Shown piece by piece: positions 44,755 through 57,201 of a DNA stretch of 64,000 nucleotides. The stretch spans positions 79,586,512-79,650,511 of the forward strand of contig NC_087064.1 in NCBI RefSeq assembly GCF_963678635.1, written 5' to 3'. The translations under genes and the position numbers were made by a program. The notes beneath the pieces are model-generated. The model had not been told where the DNA came from and searched no databases. It saw nothing but the letters and a program-made list of their open reading frames with translations. The first letter of the stretch is position 1. Every line of letters starts with the position of its first letter. The DNA comes from Symsagittifera roscoffensis. Taxonomy: Eukaryota; Xenacoelomorpha; Acoela; Convolutidae.

Positions 44755-45131
44755 GCAATACTTAGCAAAGTGGCCCCTTTGCACTGCAATTGTTACAGAT
44801 GAGGTTCTTTGCTGGGCATTTCTCCTTATGGTTCAGTTTCAGCCAATTTCCACAGTAGTGGCATTTATCTGATTTCAGCCCTTTAATGTCGTTTACTGAT
44901 TTTCTTTTGATGTAGCCTTGCTGATTGTCTCCATTGGCGTTCTGGTTCTGGCGCCCCTGATGAAACTCGTTTCAACATTCTTGGGAACCCACCATTCAAG
45001 CGTTTGTACATCATCTCTCTTCTTTCTCTCACCAGCGCAAATTGAAGAGCATCGTTGGGACTCATTGCATTCATGCAAAGCTGTTTTCTTACCTCATCGT
45101 TCTTCATGTTGATTATGAAAAAGTCTCGCAC
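44755..45131 (-). pseudogene. Gag nucleocapsid relic, decayed provirus
   Basis: The 44883-45131 ORF (82 aa) resembles the end of a gypsy Gag domain (charged helices, 'VRKQLCMNAMSPNDALQFA'). Immediately downstream, at about 44755-44875, two zinc knuckles are readable: Cys-His-Tyr-Cys ... His ... Cys, then Cys-Asn-Asn-Cys ... His-Phe-Ala-Lys-Tyr-Cys after a frameshift. Two-knuckle Gag proteins are common in this group. Confidence 0.65.
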
Positions 45132-45438
45132 CTTGGGACCAAAATCAGAACCTTAAGCCAAGTCGCTGAGGGTTTCGAAAAACTGCTCCATTCCTTCATT
45201 ATTATCTCGCTGTTTACGACCAAACAGGATAAACTATTGGTTCGTAACATTCGGTTTTCGATAGAACCCATCCGTTGCTATTTTCCATAACTCAACAAAG
45301 GTAATATCCAATATTTTATTATTCAGATATTTTTGAAAGAAGCTTCGTTGCCCCTGCTTCCCCAACGATAAGAAAAATTTCGACTTCAGTCGTTCATCCG
45401 CCTCTCATCTCGTGCTCCCGCGGAATAGTCGTTTCTCT

Positions 45439-45630
45439 TCATCTGATCGGCGAGTTTCTTTTTCCTTCCAGACTCGTATCGCCTGTTTTGCGAACCTTTC
45501 TATTCGCCCGCACCTGGGCTTTTTTTTGGTACCCGCCGGCCGGCTCTTCTAATGTCGGATACACGGTTTCCGTTACCACAGTGACATCTAGTGAATCGTC
45601 AATGTCGATCTCCTCTTTGGCAATGACCAC
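45439..45630 (-). pseudogene. Gag N-terminal relic, decayed provirus
   Basis: A 63-codon charged ORF just downstream of the primer site on the minus strand, at the position of the gag start. The acidic beginning and basic end fit, but no domain is diagnostic. Confidence 0.35.
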
Positions 45631-45728
45631 AAACTAGATTTTTTGAGCCCAGTCTTCTCAGGGGACCGGTGGTTCCTGAGAAAGGCCATGCTAAATTACA
45701 TCCGGCCTATAATAGCTAGATTCGGTTG

Positions 45729-45740
45729 CTGGCTGCGCCA
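45729..45740 (-). promoter_or_regulatory. Primer-binding site of the decayed provirus
   Basis: Minus strand TGGCGCAGCCAG, two bases inside the LTR. The first ten bases match the tRNA-Ser-type primer site used by several gypsy elements. Both proviruses have a 2 bp spacer. Confidence 0.7.
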
Positions 45741-45742
45741 TG

Positions 45743-45954
45743 TGGAAGTATTTCTAACCTCCGTATAGAAATAAGTTGTGTTTAAGTAAAACAATTGAGA
45801 AAGATAACGTTTCCAATTCTCTAGGAGACGACGCCACTGGCGATACGCAATACCAACAATCTCCAGGACGTTGGCCTTGAACAGATTACGTAAATATCAT
45901 ACTTAATAACGAATCTAACATAATTACATAACCAGTTTTACAGTCTCCACAACA
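45743..45954 (-). repeat. 5' LTR of the decayed provirus
   Basis: 212 bp, minus strand TGTTGTGGAGACTG ... ACTTCCA. The partner is at 39379-39589. Confidence 0.85.
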
Positions 45955-48900
45955 AAAACTTTACAGTTCCATTTTGCTGATGTTGATCCAATTCGAAAAT
46001 ATAACCAGTTTTTGTATTAATGTGGCTTCATCATTAACAAAAACATGAACTTTGTAATCAAACACTATCGCCTCAAATCCTTTTTTGTCCAATTTTTCGG
46101 TCGTGTCAATTCCTGAGCCCCGTTTCTGTATTCAAATGGGCTTAAAAGAATAAAAACTATTGCATGATTTGATAATTTTCAGCTGATTCCAAAATTGTAA
46201 TTAATTGAGCCAAATATTGGTTGATCAACAAGGCAGTGATTCACTGATCTAAATTTTTTGCATCTAATATTAGCAAGTGAAATTAAATAAAGGTTAATTG
46301 AATGTCTTATTGAATAAAAAACTATCCTGAAAATGATCCCAAATCTTAGTTTTTCAATTAAATAATCCAATGAAGTAGCGTGGTTCTAATTTGGGTTTTT
46401 CTGTAAAAACGGAACTTTTTGTTTACGCTACTACCAATGACAAAAGATTTTCGCATGACTTTTTTCGGACAAAAACTTTACAAGGTAGGCGAAGACTAAT
46501 TTTTTCGGACAAAAACTTTACAAGGTAGGCGTGACTTTTTTCGGACAAAAACTTTACAAGGTAGGCGAAGACTAAAAAAGCAAGAAACCGGGTTTACTTT
46601 GTGAACCAAATTTTGAGTCAATCGAGCATAGTTTATAGTTGAATTAGTTAAGATAAATAGTAAACCTCCTAAATTTTTCCTTGAAATTTTTCATCGCAAA
46701 AAAAGAATCAAGGACTTATTGAAGTCAGTTGCATTTTGCTTAAGCTTTACTATCTTTTTTGAGCTATTTGATCTATGATGGAAAAACGAACATTTTTTTT
46801 GTTTTTGCAACCTAAAAGTTGAAAAACTCTCAAAAATATAGTTGAAATAAAGTACAAATTACTTTTAAAGGCGATTTATCATTAGCTTCACTTACGTGTT
46901 TACCAGTGGGCCAGGCATTTGACATGGCTGATTTGTACATGTCAGTTTGGAGATCAAGCAACTGCAGTTATTAAGCAGCAGTAATAAAACATTTGCTTCT
47001 CTCTATTTAAATCTCGGGGGCTTTCAAGCAGCTTCGTTGGAATCGGCTTAAATAAAAAATTATTGCTATTATAAAGGAAGATAATAAATTTGAGCGTCTA
47101 GCTAGATTAGCAACATCAATGTTTGTGGCTTTTTTGCTGCCCAAATCTTAATTTTACTTGATGCGCTTCCATCACGACTTTGTCTAAAAACTGTAACTTA
47201 GCATAATTATTCGGATGATTTTGGTCGTAAATTTAGATGAAAGTGAACCAAATGGCGATTTTGTTTTTTGTAATGGGACAATGGCTTCTTATCAACAATT
47301 ACCGCAACATAATGTTAATCAAAATTCAAGCATCCCAAGGGTTATTTCCATAAATTGAAAGAAGAAAGAGATTTGACAAACCATAAAGAGCTATTTCCAT
47401 AATTGCAAAATGACGCCAACCAGTCGCCTTCGACAAGATGGGAAAATTAATGAATTTTATCTCTCAAAAGATGAAGATTATGGTTGTGAACAAAAATAGT
47501 TTTGTTATCTATCGCTTTTCAGAGATAATTTCTTTTATTAACCCGGCAGCAGAAAAAATCTCGCACTTTGGGAAATTTAATTCCTTCCGTTTAGCCCGTA
47601 GGGTTTTGTTTCATAGTTTTCGCACTACGAGGTAAAATTGGGCTGGTCAAATGGGCCTAATATGAAATTGATAAACAGTGTCCTCTGCTTTATTTTCAAC
47701 CTATAGAAGACATAAACTAGAATTTTTTGTTAATTTAAAACAAGAACACAATTTTTCAAGCATACAAAATATGTACCAAATTAAGACTTAAAATACACAT
47801 TGGCCCGAAGATCTAAAGCACATATCGGTGACTTGGGCGGAGAAAACTGAATGTCCCAGCCATCCATTTTCTTAGCTCAACGATGCTTTTTTAAAAGAAC
47901 GTCGATATTAATTTTCAAAAGGCAGTTAAAAATTACACAATCTCAAAGTTACATAAATTCACACGAAGTAAACAGTTTGATTAGCAGCCTAAGAAAAATT
48001 TAAGTTAATGATAGCCTTACAATTTTATTTCTCAAAAACCTACAACTATATATAAGTTCTGATATGAAGAACTGGAAGCATTGATATGCATTTTATTTCC
48101 TAACCCCCGTTTTTTCAAAGTTTTTTAACAACTGTTTGCTATTTGTCAGCTCTCGGGGTTATGCCGTAACCATTCACATTCATTTCAGATAAAAATATAT
48201 ATCATCCAACATTGTTCAAAAAATGAAAAAACGGGGCAAAGATCCGATTTCTACCTTAAAAGATCTTGTATAGTGGAATGTGCCAATGCGTTGCAAGCTT
48301 GCAAACAGAAGCTAATAATCTATACAAAATTTAGAGCCAGTTACCGCCATGAAGCTTTGACACGCGCTCAGCGCGCCCACAGGCTACCTTAAATTGATTC
48401 GGCTAAATCGGAATCGGCTAATTGAACTATGTTTTGTTTGACTTCTTGCGTCATATTATTACGTAATTTTTATACAAATTCGGATGTTTGACATAGTTGA
48501 TAATTGACAAATCGAACGTTTGACCTAGACTCTCTATGCACATCGGACATTGGAGCAATTACCTGGGTAACTCAAACACGTACGCATTACACCGTAAATC
48601 AAATGTTAAGTGGTCCATGAACTTTTCTCTAGTTTTCTCAACGCTTTTTCATTTCCTTCTTCGACAAAAACTTTAGAGTCAGATTTCAAGGTGTACTTTT
48701 CTAGAAAATTAAAAAAAGTTAGAAAAATAAACGAAAAAAATGCTTTTTCATAAGACCATGACGGTTTCCCCAGTGAATTTAACCAATTGTCGCTTTTGCA
48801 GGAAAGATTTCCACAACTTGTTTCTTTGATCTTTTAAACCTTGGTCCTTCGAAACTATAATTTCAAACTTGAATGCGTAGCTTGAGAAAACGGAAAAACT

Positions 48901-49139
48901 TCACAAAAACCATCTAATTGTCATAAATTAGGCGTTTTCCAGGTCCAACGCGGTTGCTCTACCAGAGCTACCTTGAATGCTGAGCAATTAAAACTATTTT
49001 TTTTGCCTTTGAAGCAACTCAAAATAACTAACAAGGCCAATTAAACGTAAACGAGTACCATCAAGGCCCAATAAAGCTTTTGAGCAAAAAAAAACAGAAA
49101 AACTAAGGACAACATAGCCTCAGGGCCTTTAATTTTACA
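45955..49139. other. Gene-free region
   Basis: No gene recognised. It holds a three-copy tandem repeat at 46455-46575. The rest is unique-looking AT-rich DNA with short chance ORFs, the longest being 47438-47635. Confidence 0.45.
46455..46575. repeat. Three-copy tandem repeat, unit about 32 bp
   Basis: 'tttttcggacaaaaactt' followed by 'tacaaggtaggcg' occurs three times, separated by short variable linkers ('aagactaa' or 'tgac'). Confidence 0.8.
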
Positions 49140-50040
49140 AAGTACAGGAGTAAACAAAACCATCCCGTCTACGATGAAAATTGCTGGCAGCAGAGGAAAA
49201 CCCTTAGATATGGCAAGTTATCCGACAAAACATAAGCAGACATATGAAAGTACGACGGTTCACTTTTTCCCGGAAAAAATTTCAATTTCATACATACTGA
49301 AAAAAAAACAAAGTCCGACTAAACTGAAACTCAAGAACTTAGAGCACAAAGGCATCCGCGTACCTTTAAGCTAAGTGTGAAAAAGTCTCGAAGTAGCTAA
49401 GGTTCACTAAAAAGAAACTTCAAAGTATCTTACAGATGTGTAACAAAACTTGTTTACGGGAAAAAGTGTTTTACCCGATTACAAGACGCTTGATCTCCTA
49501 AGTGTAATCAAAATGTCAGCGAAAGAAAACTTTCATGAGAGTAGAAATTTTTAAATGCAAAACTGGGAAAACATTACATTTCAAAGGATGCTACAAATTT
49601 CAATGTGTGGAGGAAGTTACTCAGGATCACCAATAAAGCAACTTCACAATGTTTTTTACAGATTCATACAAGTTGTTTACAGAAAAAAGCTAGTTTCCGA
49701 TTATCAAATACTTGTTCTCGCAAATTTAATCAAAACGTCAGAGAAAAACTTATTCCACGAGAGAAGGAATGTTGAAATATAAACGTGAACAAACTGTTAG
49801 TACATTTCGAAGGTAGCTACAATTTTTTATTTTGTGGAGAAAATCACGAAGCTCCACGATTTGAAAGATCTGGAATTTATTCTTTACTCAGAGGCGAAGC
49901 TGCGCTTTGCAAACACTTGCGAGAACATGACCTCAAAGCAACTCTATCAAGGAAAAAAAGAACGTGTTGGATTCGAATCTACGATCTGGCAAATTTAAAT
50001 CTCACGTACCAACCACTCAGCCATGGATGCTTAAAATCAC
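49140..50040. repeat. Dispersed repeat family R1, copy D
   Basis: Shares 'cataagcagaca', 'tttttcccggaaaaaa' and 'tttcatacatac' with the left flank. Unlike 2252-2672, it lacks the hAT insert. It ends in a well-preserved antisense tRNA-like module. Confidence 0.5.
49961..50027 (-). repeat. tRNA-derived SINE-like module (best preserved)
   Basis: Minus strand: A-box-like TGGCTGAGTGGTTGGTACG, then about 30 nt, then B-box-like GTAGATTCGAATCCAAC. This is a textbook internal pol III promoter layout. Acceptor-stem pairing was not seen, so it is a SINE head or tRNA pseudogene. Confidence 0.6.
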
Positions 50041-50749
50041 AAAAACTAGCCACCAATAACGCAGCTACATATGCCAATAAATTGCCAAAGCCGTTCGGCA
50101 AATGTAGCACCAAATACAAAAAGTCAATTTTTCATGTTTGAATTCTGTATAAATTATGCATTTCAAAAAAATGCGAGATACATTCAATTGGAAAATATCT
50201 GAAATCCAGCTTTTTATCACTGTATTCCAGTTTGACACAAATATTTTTTATCGGTTCATTTGATGAATTAAAAATGCATCAGCTGTGTTAACTTTTTGCT
50301 AATAATCAAATGTCAAAGCACATATGGTATCACACTGCTACCGCAGCCTACCGATTCAAAAAGGGCCACCAAAAGTAGCACTTTTATTTGCGACTTCGGT
50401 TGAAAAAATGAAAGATCGTACTATTATACTTTGCTTAAGGAATGGAATGAAAATTGAAGACTAGATTCAAAACTAGATTTGTTTTTATCTGAAAACGCAG
50501 ATTTGAGATGGGTTTCAAGAAACAACAAAAACGTTTAGTTTGAGATGCGTTTCAAGAAATAGAAAAATGGAAAATCAGAAAAAAAATTGCGTTCGTTTTT
50601 TTTAAAATTCTTTTCACTACATCGTATGCTTTGTAAACTGAACAAAACTTTCATCTAATTATCTATCAAACAGTGTTTTTCAAATCTCCGTTTTAAATCA
50701 TTTATGCACATTTAGTTTTTTTTTCCTGGTAGAAATTTTTGAACTATCA
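50041..50749. other. Gene-free region
   Basis: Contains R2-like wording near 50270-50420 that also occurs in the 2.4 kb duplication ('caaagcacat', 'gcgactt.ggttg'). No gene. Confidence 0.4.
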
Positions 50750-51520
50750 TGACAAAGTGTACTAGGGCATACTGTAAAGTGTACAAAAGTCATATTGTGT
50801 TGTCCGAGTCTCAGTTTAAAAAGTAAGAAGCTGTTCTTTTATCTGCAAAATCTTGATACAATTTTTACTTTGAAATAAATTGAAAAAGTAAATTTGTTTA
50901 GATCTCGTGTAGTATTTCTTTTGATGTCAAAATTAAGAGAAATCAGTTTTTTCTTACATAGTACATTTCTTCATCATCATAAAAAGTCCTAGGGCAGACT
51001 GGGAAGGGGACAAAAGTCCCGTTGTTGTCCGAGTCTCGTTGAAAACGTAAGGTGCGATTTTTTATCCACAAAATTTTGATACAAATATTATTGTGAAAAA
51101 ACTTGGAAAAATGAAGTTATTTATTCCTCGCGCAATGTTTTTTTTACATAGTACATTTCTTCATCTTCATAAAAAGTCCTAAGGCAGACTGGGAAGTGGA
51201 CAAAAGTCCCGTTGTTGTCCGAGTCTCGTTGAAAACGTAAGGTGCTATTTTTATCTAAAAAAGTTTGATACAAACATTATTGTGAAGTAACTCGAAGAAA
51301 TTTTTTATTCCTCGCGGAAAGTTTCTTTTATGTCAAAAATATGAACATTTTTTGTGCATATAATGAAATATCATCACGAAAAATTCTAGGGCACTGTGAA
51401 GTGGACAACAGTCCCATTCTATTGTGCGAGTCTCGTTTTGATAAGAAAGGTGCTATTTTTTGTTCTGCAAAATCTTGATATGTTTATTAGTTTTGAAATA
51501 ATTTGAACACAAAGGTGAAC
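50750..51520. repeat. Tandem satellite, four units of about 190-220 bp
   Basis: Units begin near 50755, 50985, 51174 and 51383, each with 'tcctagggca.actgggaag' or a variant, then 'ggacaaaagtcccgttgttg' and 'tccgagtctcgtt'. Units 2 and 3 are most alike. A stray unit lies at 53595-53760. It ends by running into the R1 word 'gtttcgcaccacttgcgat' at 51520. Confidence 0.75.
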
Positions 51521-52399
51521 CGGAGTTTCGCACCACTTGCGATACAACACTAACAAAAAACATAAGTCAAAAAAATTTTTAGATGTTGAAAAAACTAGAA
51601 CCAAACTTTCGTATGTCTCGATAAAAACGAACTAGGAGCCCACCAAAGCTAGAGGTACAACTTTGACATTGATTGAATTTGCTATACTGATGTGGCACAA
51701 AAAGTGTGATTACAAAATTGGACTTTGTCATAAACCATAGCTGTTTTTCTACTAAAATAAGTTAGAAGAGTAAGAATTTTTGAGATAATCAGTTTTCGCA
51801 GAGAGATAACATTTCTTCAGCAAAAAGATAAGAAACCGCCGCTTCTGTCTGAACAATTATCTTAATGTCTTTTTTGAATGGAACTTTTCATCTCAGATTT
51901 GATTGCGTAAATTTTAAGAAAATTCAAAAACTTTCAAGAAAACGGTCAAAAATAGTTAAATACCTTCCAAAACCTATGAATTTTTTCTTCAAAAAGCAGG
52001 TTATGGCCACTTAAACAGAGAAAATTTCCAAAAACGGGTTTTTTGATTGAGCAAAACCTGAGAATCGACCCGGTAGTTTTCGCGTTAAGTCAATAAATTT
52101 CCAAAAAAAACTGTCAAAGTTTCAAAAACTTTAACTGGTTTCAAGGCAATAGTAATTTTCTTAAGCAAACTGGGCATAGCCAATTAAATAGGTAGGCGTA
52201 TACAGGCAATTGTATATCATCACAATTATATAGGCAGGCATAGCCAATTATATAGGCAACCTGTTCATTCGCTTAAACCTATAATGTCATATTTGGCAGG
52301 ATTGCTAGCGAGAAAACAAAAAAATATTCAGCAAATCAAAAATTTGAGATTTCCGAGAAACATAGCTTTTTTGTTTAAAAAAAATTATGCAGATGAAAA

Positions 52400-52905
52400 T
52401 CACGCAACCTGTAATTTCGACTGAACCCAAAATTTCAGATTTGGGAGGGCAGTTTTCGACAAAGGTTAAAAATCAAACTTTTTACTTTTTCGAGGGTGAT
52501 AACTTCTTGTGTAATTTTTTTTTGTTAGTAACAGCTAATGCGGGGGAGCTTTCCACCACCCGTTACCTCACTGAACCCACATAATCAGATCTTAGGGGTT
52601 AGTTTTCGAAAAAAGTCAAAAAGGTTCACAAAACGGTCAATTATCAAAAGTTTGACTTACCCGAAGGCTATAACTTTGTGAAGAAAAAAAAACATATTTG
52701 GCCTAGCCTTTTATGCAGGGGAGCTTTTCAAAACAGTTATACTAACTGAAATCAGAAACTGATGTTTGAGAATGGTGGCTTTTTAGAAAACAAAAAAAAT
52801 ATGGGTCAAATATTCCACCACACTTTGTCGAAGGCCGTAGACAGAGGGTTCAATTAATAAAAAAAGACTCCAGCGGAGCATGCAGGCACACAGGGGAGTA
52901 AGCTG
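52400..52905. repeat. Decayed tandem repeat, three units of about 165 bp
   Basis: Units at about 52405, 52545 and 52715 share 'caggggagcttt', 'ttac.t.actgaa', 'cagat.tt.gg', 'agttttcga' and 'gaaggctataactt'. No ORF. Confidence 0.5.
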
Positions 52906-53089
52906 ACTTGCAATCAATGTCCTTTTGTAAAAATCAGAAGTTTCTGAAAAAAACTAATTTGAAAAATGCGGAGTGGAGTTGTAAAACTGTGTTTATTTTG
53001 AAACGGCCAAAAATTCGGCCAATAAACCTATGAAAAATAGGCTGAAATAATTTGGGACAAGGATTTTTTTTCGAAACAAAAAACTAAAT

Positions 53090-54430
53090 AAAAACGAATT
53101 CAAGGTAAGCAAAACTACAAACTATAGGCGTAAATCAAACACCAAAAAACAACATTGGAGAAAAATGCGAGCAGAAAAAAAAATTCAAATGTGGCATTAA
53201 AGCCGGCAACAGATAAGCAGAGAAATAATTGGCCGACAATTTATTTGAAACAATATTTCCAATTCGAAAAAAACGTCCCGGTCAGATTCGAACCCAAGAC
53301 CTTTGCCGTCCTAGGCATATTAATTACCTCCAGGCGGTTGGCCGAGAAGGCTAAGAAAATTGAATACATTATCAAACAAGGTAGAGATGAGTCTAGACGT
53401 CCAGATGAGTCCTAGGGACAAAGTTGTTTAGTGAAAAAAGTCTAATGCCCGATTGCAATACCCCTGCTTATTGCAACAACAAAAAAACTTACTACACGAG
53501 AAAAAATATTTATCGTGTAGTATTTCTTATTTTTAAGTCAAAGTTATGCTTATTCAGGTTAGGTTATTTTTCTCGCAAAATACATTTAAATATCATCACA
53601 CAAAAGTCCTAGAGCATACATTGAAGTGGACGAAAGTTCCGTTGTATTGTCCGAGCCTCGTTTAAAAAGTAAGGTGATATATTTATCTCCATATATTTTG
53701 ATACACTTTTTACTTTGAAATGAATTGTGAAGTAATGTTATTTCTTTCTCGTGTAGTATTAAGCAAACAGAACTTCAAACGATGTTACAGTTTTACAATT
53801 GAAGAAGGAAGTTGAAAAACAAAAAAAACCAAGTATTGTTTTTCTTTTCGTCGTTTCAAAGGTTCTAGTGGGGCTAACATTTGGGCATTTAAAAATGGCG
53901 CTAGTGTCTTATCGATGTCAACAGAACTAAACCGGAAAGTTTACTCAAAAATGGGTGAATCAGCCGACAGAATAAGTGCAGACAGCCAATAAGCTGAAAC
54001 TCAGCTAAAACTTTCCTCAAAAATCATATTGCAAAAAAGTGCATGTAACGTCAAAATGATCCAAGATAGCTCTATAGGAAGCGTATTCAGAGGACTACGG
54101 AATTTGGAAAGTAAGCCAACAGAGCTTAAATCGAAAATCATGAAGCCGAAAAAACAATAGCAGAAAAATAATGTCGTTCTATAATTATACAAAACATGAT
54201 CGGAGTTCTAGATAGAGCATGTTCCAGTAGTAACTGGTACTCACTGGTTACATTTAAATTTTGATGAATTTGAGCATCTCAGCAGTAAAGCAGCATCACA
54301 AAACATTCATCTGATTTTGTTAAACAAGTATTTAACCCGAAAAGTCTATATTTCGATTTGATATAAGAGAAAAAATCTATAAAACAAATTATGACTGGCA
54401 TGTTTGATAAACTAACCCATTTTGAGGAAA
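53090..54430. repeat. Dispersed repeat family R1, copy C, with a stray satellite unit
   Basis: 53195-53480 matches the 3' part of copies A and B (tRNA-like block, 'ccagatgagtccta', 'gcccgattgcaataccc'). 53595-53760 is a satellite unit. 54295-54430 matches 1770-1860 and 59663-59720. Confidence 0.5.
53277..53350 (-). repeat. tRNA-derived SINE-like module
   Basis: Minus strand B-box-like TTGGGTTCGAATCTGACC, preceded by an anticodon-arm-like segment. Same family as 1324-1388. Confidence 0.5.
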
Positions 54431-54781
54431 CTTGACCGATGAGTAAATTTTCAAATTTCGCTGGGATATAGGATAATTAAAAACCTTTTTCGAAGTCAAT
54501 CACGTGTTTCGTGACTTTTACACTTCCGCTGTTAGGTAGTGGAGTTTTCCTCCCTTATAAAAAAGGAAATTAATTTAAAAGGATATCCAAAGTCAAATCT
54601 CGAAAAGGGTAAATTTGGGCACGTCTTTCACGCACAAAAAGAACAGTAGCCCAATTTCATCTGAAAAATCATCTGTCATAGAATGTTCAATTTTCTAGCA
54701 CGAGCAATACAATAAAATTATGGGTCAGCAAACAAAACCAGACCGCTGGTAACCCGGCGTAGCCCTGATTACTCCCGAATG

Positions 54782-57199
54782 TTTTTTTTTTGAACCTAAC
54801 ACCAATCAGTTGAAACAAATTGCCACCTTTATATAAGAACTAAAAGGTAAATATAGATATATACGCGTTATTTTTCATCCGAAATTGAAATTAGTATCTT
54901 TTCTCTAAAATAACGTCGGTCTTCTGGCATAGAGGCTTTCTTGTGTTCGCGTAATTATCGCGGAAGGTTTTAATTTCCAGGTTAAGGATTTATCCCTAAT
55001 TACTACGGAATGCTAGTACAATTAGAATCAAAAGATAACAAATATCTACGTTAAAAAACCTATTTCATGCAGAAAAAGAGAAAAATAGCCCAATTTCATC
55101 TAAAAACATCTGTTATAAAATATGTACAATTTTCTATCACGTGCAATTCAATTAAAATATGGGTGAGCAAATCAAAGCAAACCACTGGTACACCGGCAAG
55201 CCCTGAATACTCCGACTGCCCTTGAAAATGGATGTAGTTATAACAAAAAAAAAACACTTTTGCAAAAAAAAAAACATTTGCAAATGTTTTGATTTTGCCA
55301 TAAATCTTTACCATACAAGCAAAATCAACTACAACGCAATATGCTTTGTGCCTAGCAATGCAGCATTGAATCAATGAGCTCGCCTGAAATTAAGTTTGAA
55401 TGATTTCTGCGCGAGTTTTTTCACCACCCCCGCGGCGCATTACAAGATAAATGCAAAACCTGCATTCCTTAATTATCTCAAATAATCAATTCTCAAACCC
55501 TAATCAGTTTACAAATCAAGTTGAGTGCAAATTATTCGAGCTTAAATATAAATCGATAAAAGAGCGCAAAATAGCCCAGCAATTTGCTCGCAGAATATAT
55601 TGTTGTTCGGGTCATCCTCAGAACAAAATCTTTAAACACCCAAAGATGAAGCCGACTGAATAACCGAAACAATTAAACTTAAAAAGGAAAGTACTCAAAA
55701 AAGAACCATAAAATATTATTTCAAAGCTCTGTCAAATTCAAACAATCTTTTGCAACTGAATCTTTTCATGCAGAGGGACAGCTGCACTTTGCAAACAAAG
55801 ACGACAAAGAGTAGCTGTAAAACACAAGTAAGAAAAACTTTGGAAGAAAATTTTGAAAAGCTATAAATTTTGGACATATCAATGTGTACAATTTTGAGTC
55901 GTACGAAATTAATACGACCAATTAGCTAGCCTCAATTCAATTTGGAACTATTTTGTTGAGCGGGATAATTCACAACGCATAAATAACTCGCTTAACCTCT
56001 TAGCATCATGAAAAAACTCTTCAAAGCGCGCAAGTTTAGTCCAGAACATGACAAGTTTGGCAATTTTCATACCCCCATAACTTTACAAAAAACAATCGAA
56101 GGCAATATATCTTTTTACATTTGAACTCAGGAAGTCGATATCTTTAAAAGGGTCTAAAAAAATTTGTTGAAAATCATTATTTCGATCGGTGCAAATTGAC
56201 TGAATAAAAAAACCACACCGAGCATAAATATTTCGTTTTCTTCGAAAATCGGAATAAAAAGAAAATACAAAAATATTAACTGAAAGCACTAAAAAACCTA
56301 AGTCTGGAAAAACCTAACCGGGAATTATTATACCCAATCAGGTTGCCTCAATTAAATCTATAACAACTATTCGAACCCGTCGAAGTTTATTATAACTCAT
56401 CGCGCTCAAATAAGTCGCGCCTACGCATTAAGCAAGATTCAGAAATGCAAATAGCATGCATAATTTAGTCCACAAAACTTGCAGTACAAAACATTTTTCA
56501 AACACTGAGAATTACTATTCGAATGTCAAAGCACATGCTATCAACAAGCTGTAGAGGTGCCCCACCAATATAGGGGTTCCGCACCAAAATTTGCGAATTG
56601 GGTTGGAAAAAAAAGAAGTTTCGTACTCATACACTCGCTTCGCAAGTGTAAATAGCAAAATGAATCAAGTTCACAGGTTATTTTTTTAAAAGTTGAGATG
56701 CTGACATCAATATTATCAAATAGTACAAGAAAGGCCCCTTAAAATTACTTTAGCGATAAGCTTTCAGCAGAACATTGCGCTAAATGGTGCAGCTTTCGTA
56801 GAAAAAATTGATTGAACGTATAGCATTACACTAGCAAGCTCGCATAAGAAAGAATTAACTAGCCTAAAATGAGAAGCTGGATCAATATGCATTACTTCAT
56901 TCCGCTGGTAAACCTTGTAACTAAAATCCACTTTTGAAATTTGAAGTCAATCAGGTTTTTGGTGCAATTGAATTGTTGTTATTGGAAAGCGTAAATTATT
57001 TTTTCCATTAGCCACTGAATTTAAAATGAAATTCAGACAAAATCGGCCGAAAAATATAAACAACAAATGCTCTGATTTTATAGAACTTTAAGCTGCCTAA
57101 ACCCCAGCTACTATTTGACAGCGAAAAAATATGTTATATTTTGCTGCTGCCCCTTATGGTGCTTTAACGGCTGATGATTGAAATAATCTCAAGAAAAAT
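54782..57199. repeat. 2.4 kb tandem duplication, unit 1
   Basis: Nearly identical, head to tail, to 57202-59626 (offset 2420 bp), differing by scattered substitutions and short indels. Includes an R2 repeat (about 55185-56270). Small ORFs such as 55451-55663 are kept in both units, but recent duplication explains that. No protein family recognised. Confidence 0.9.
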
Positions 57200-57201
57200 A
57201 T

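Larger units (their letters stand above)
39379..45954 (-). mobile_element. Decayed Ty3/gypsy provirus, minus strand
   Basis: Bounded by diverged direct LTRs (39379-39589 and 45743-45954). Read on the minus strand: 5' LTR, primer site, gag pieces (about 44750-45640), protease and RT (43106-44470), zinc finger and integrase pieces (41500-42230), then 2 kb of unassigned sequence, polypurine tract and 3' LTR. All genes are broken by stops and frameshifts, and the RT active site is mutated. No flanking duplication is visible (aacat against aaaac). It is unrelated in sequence to the young element. Confidence 0.88.

Noticed and set aside
50750..51520. Regularly spaced repeats, checked as a possible CRISPR array
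   Set aside because: Units are about 200 bp, diverged and without short identical repeats; the DNA is eukaryotic.
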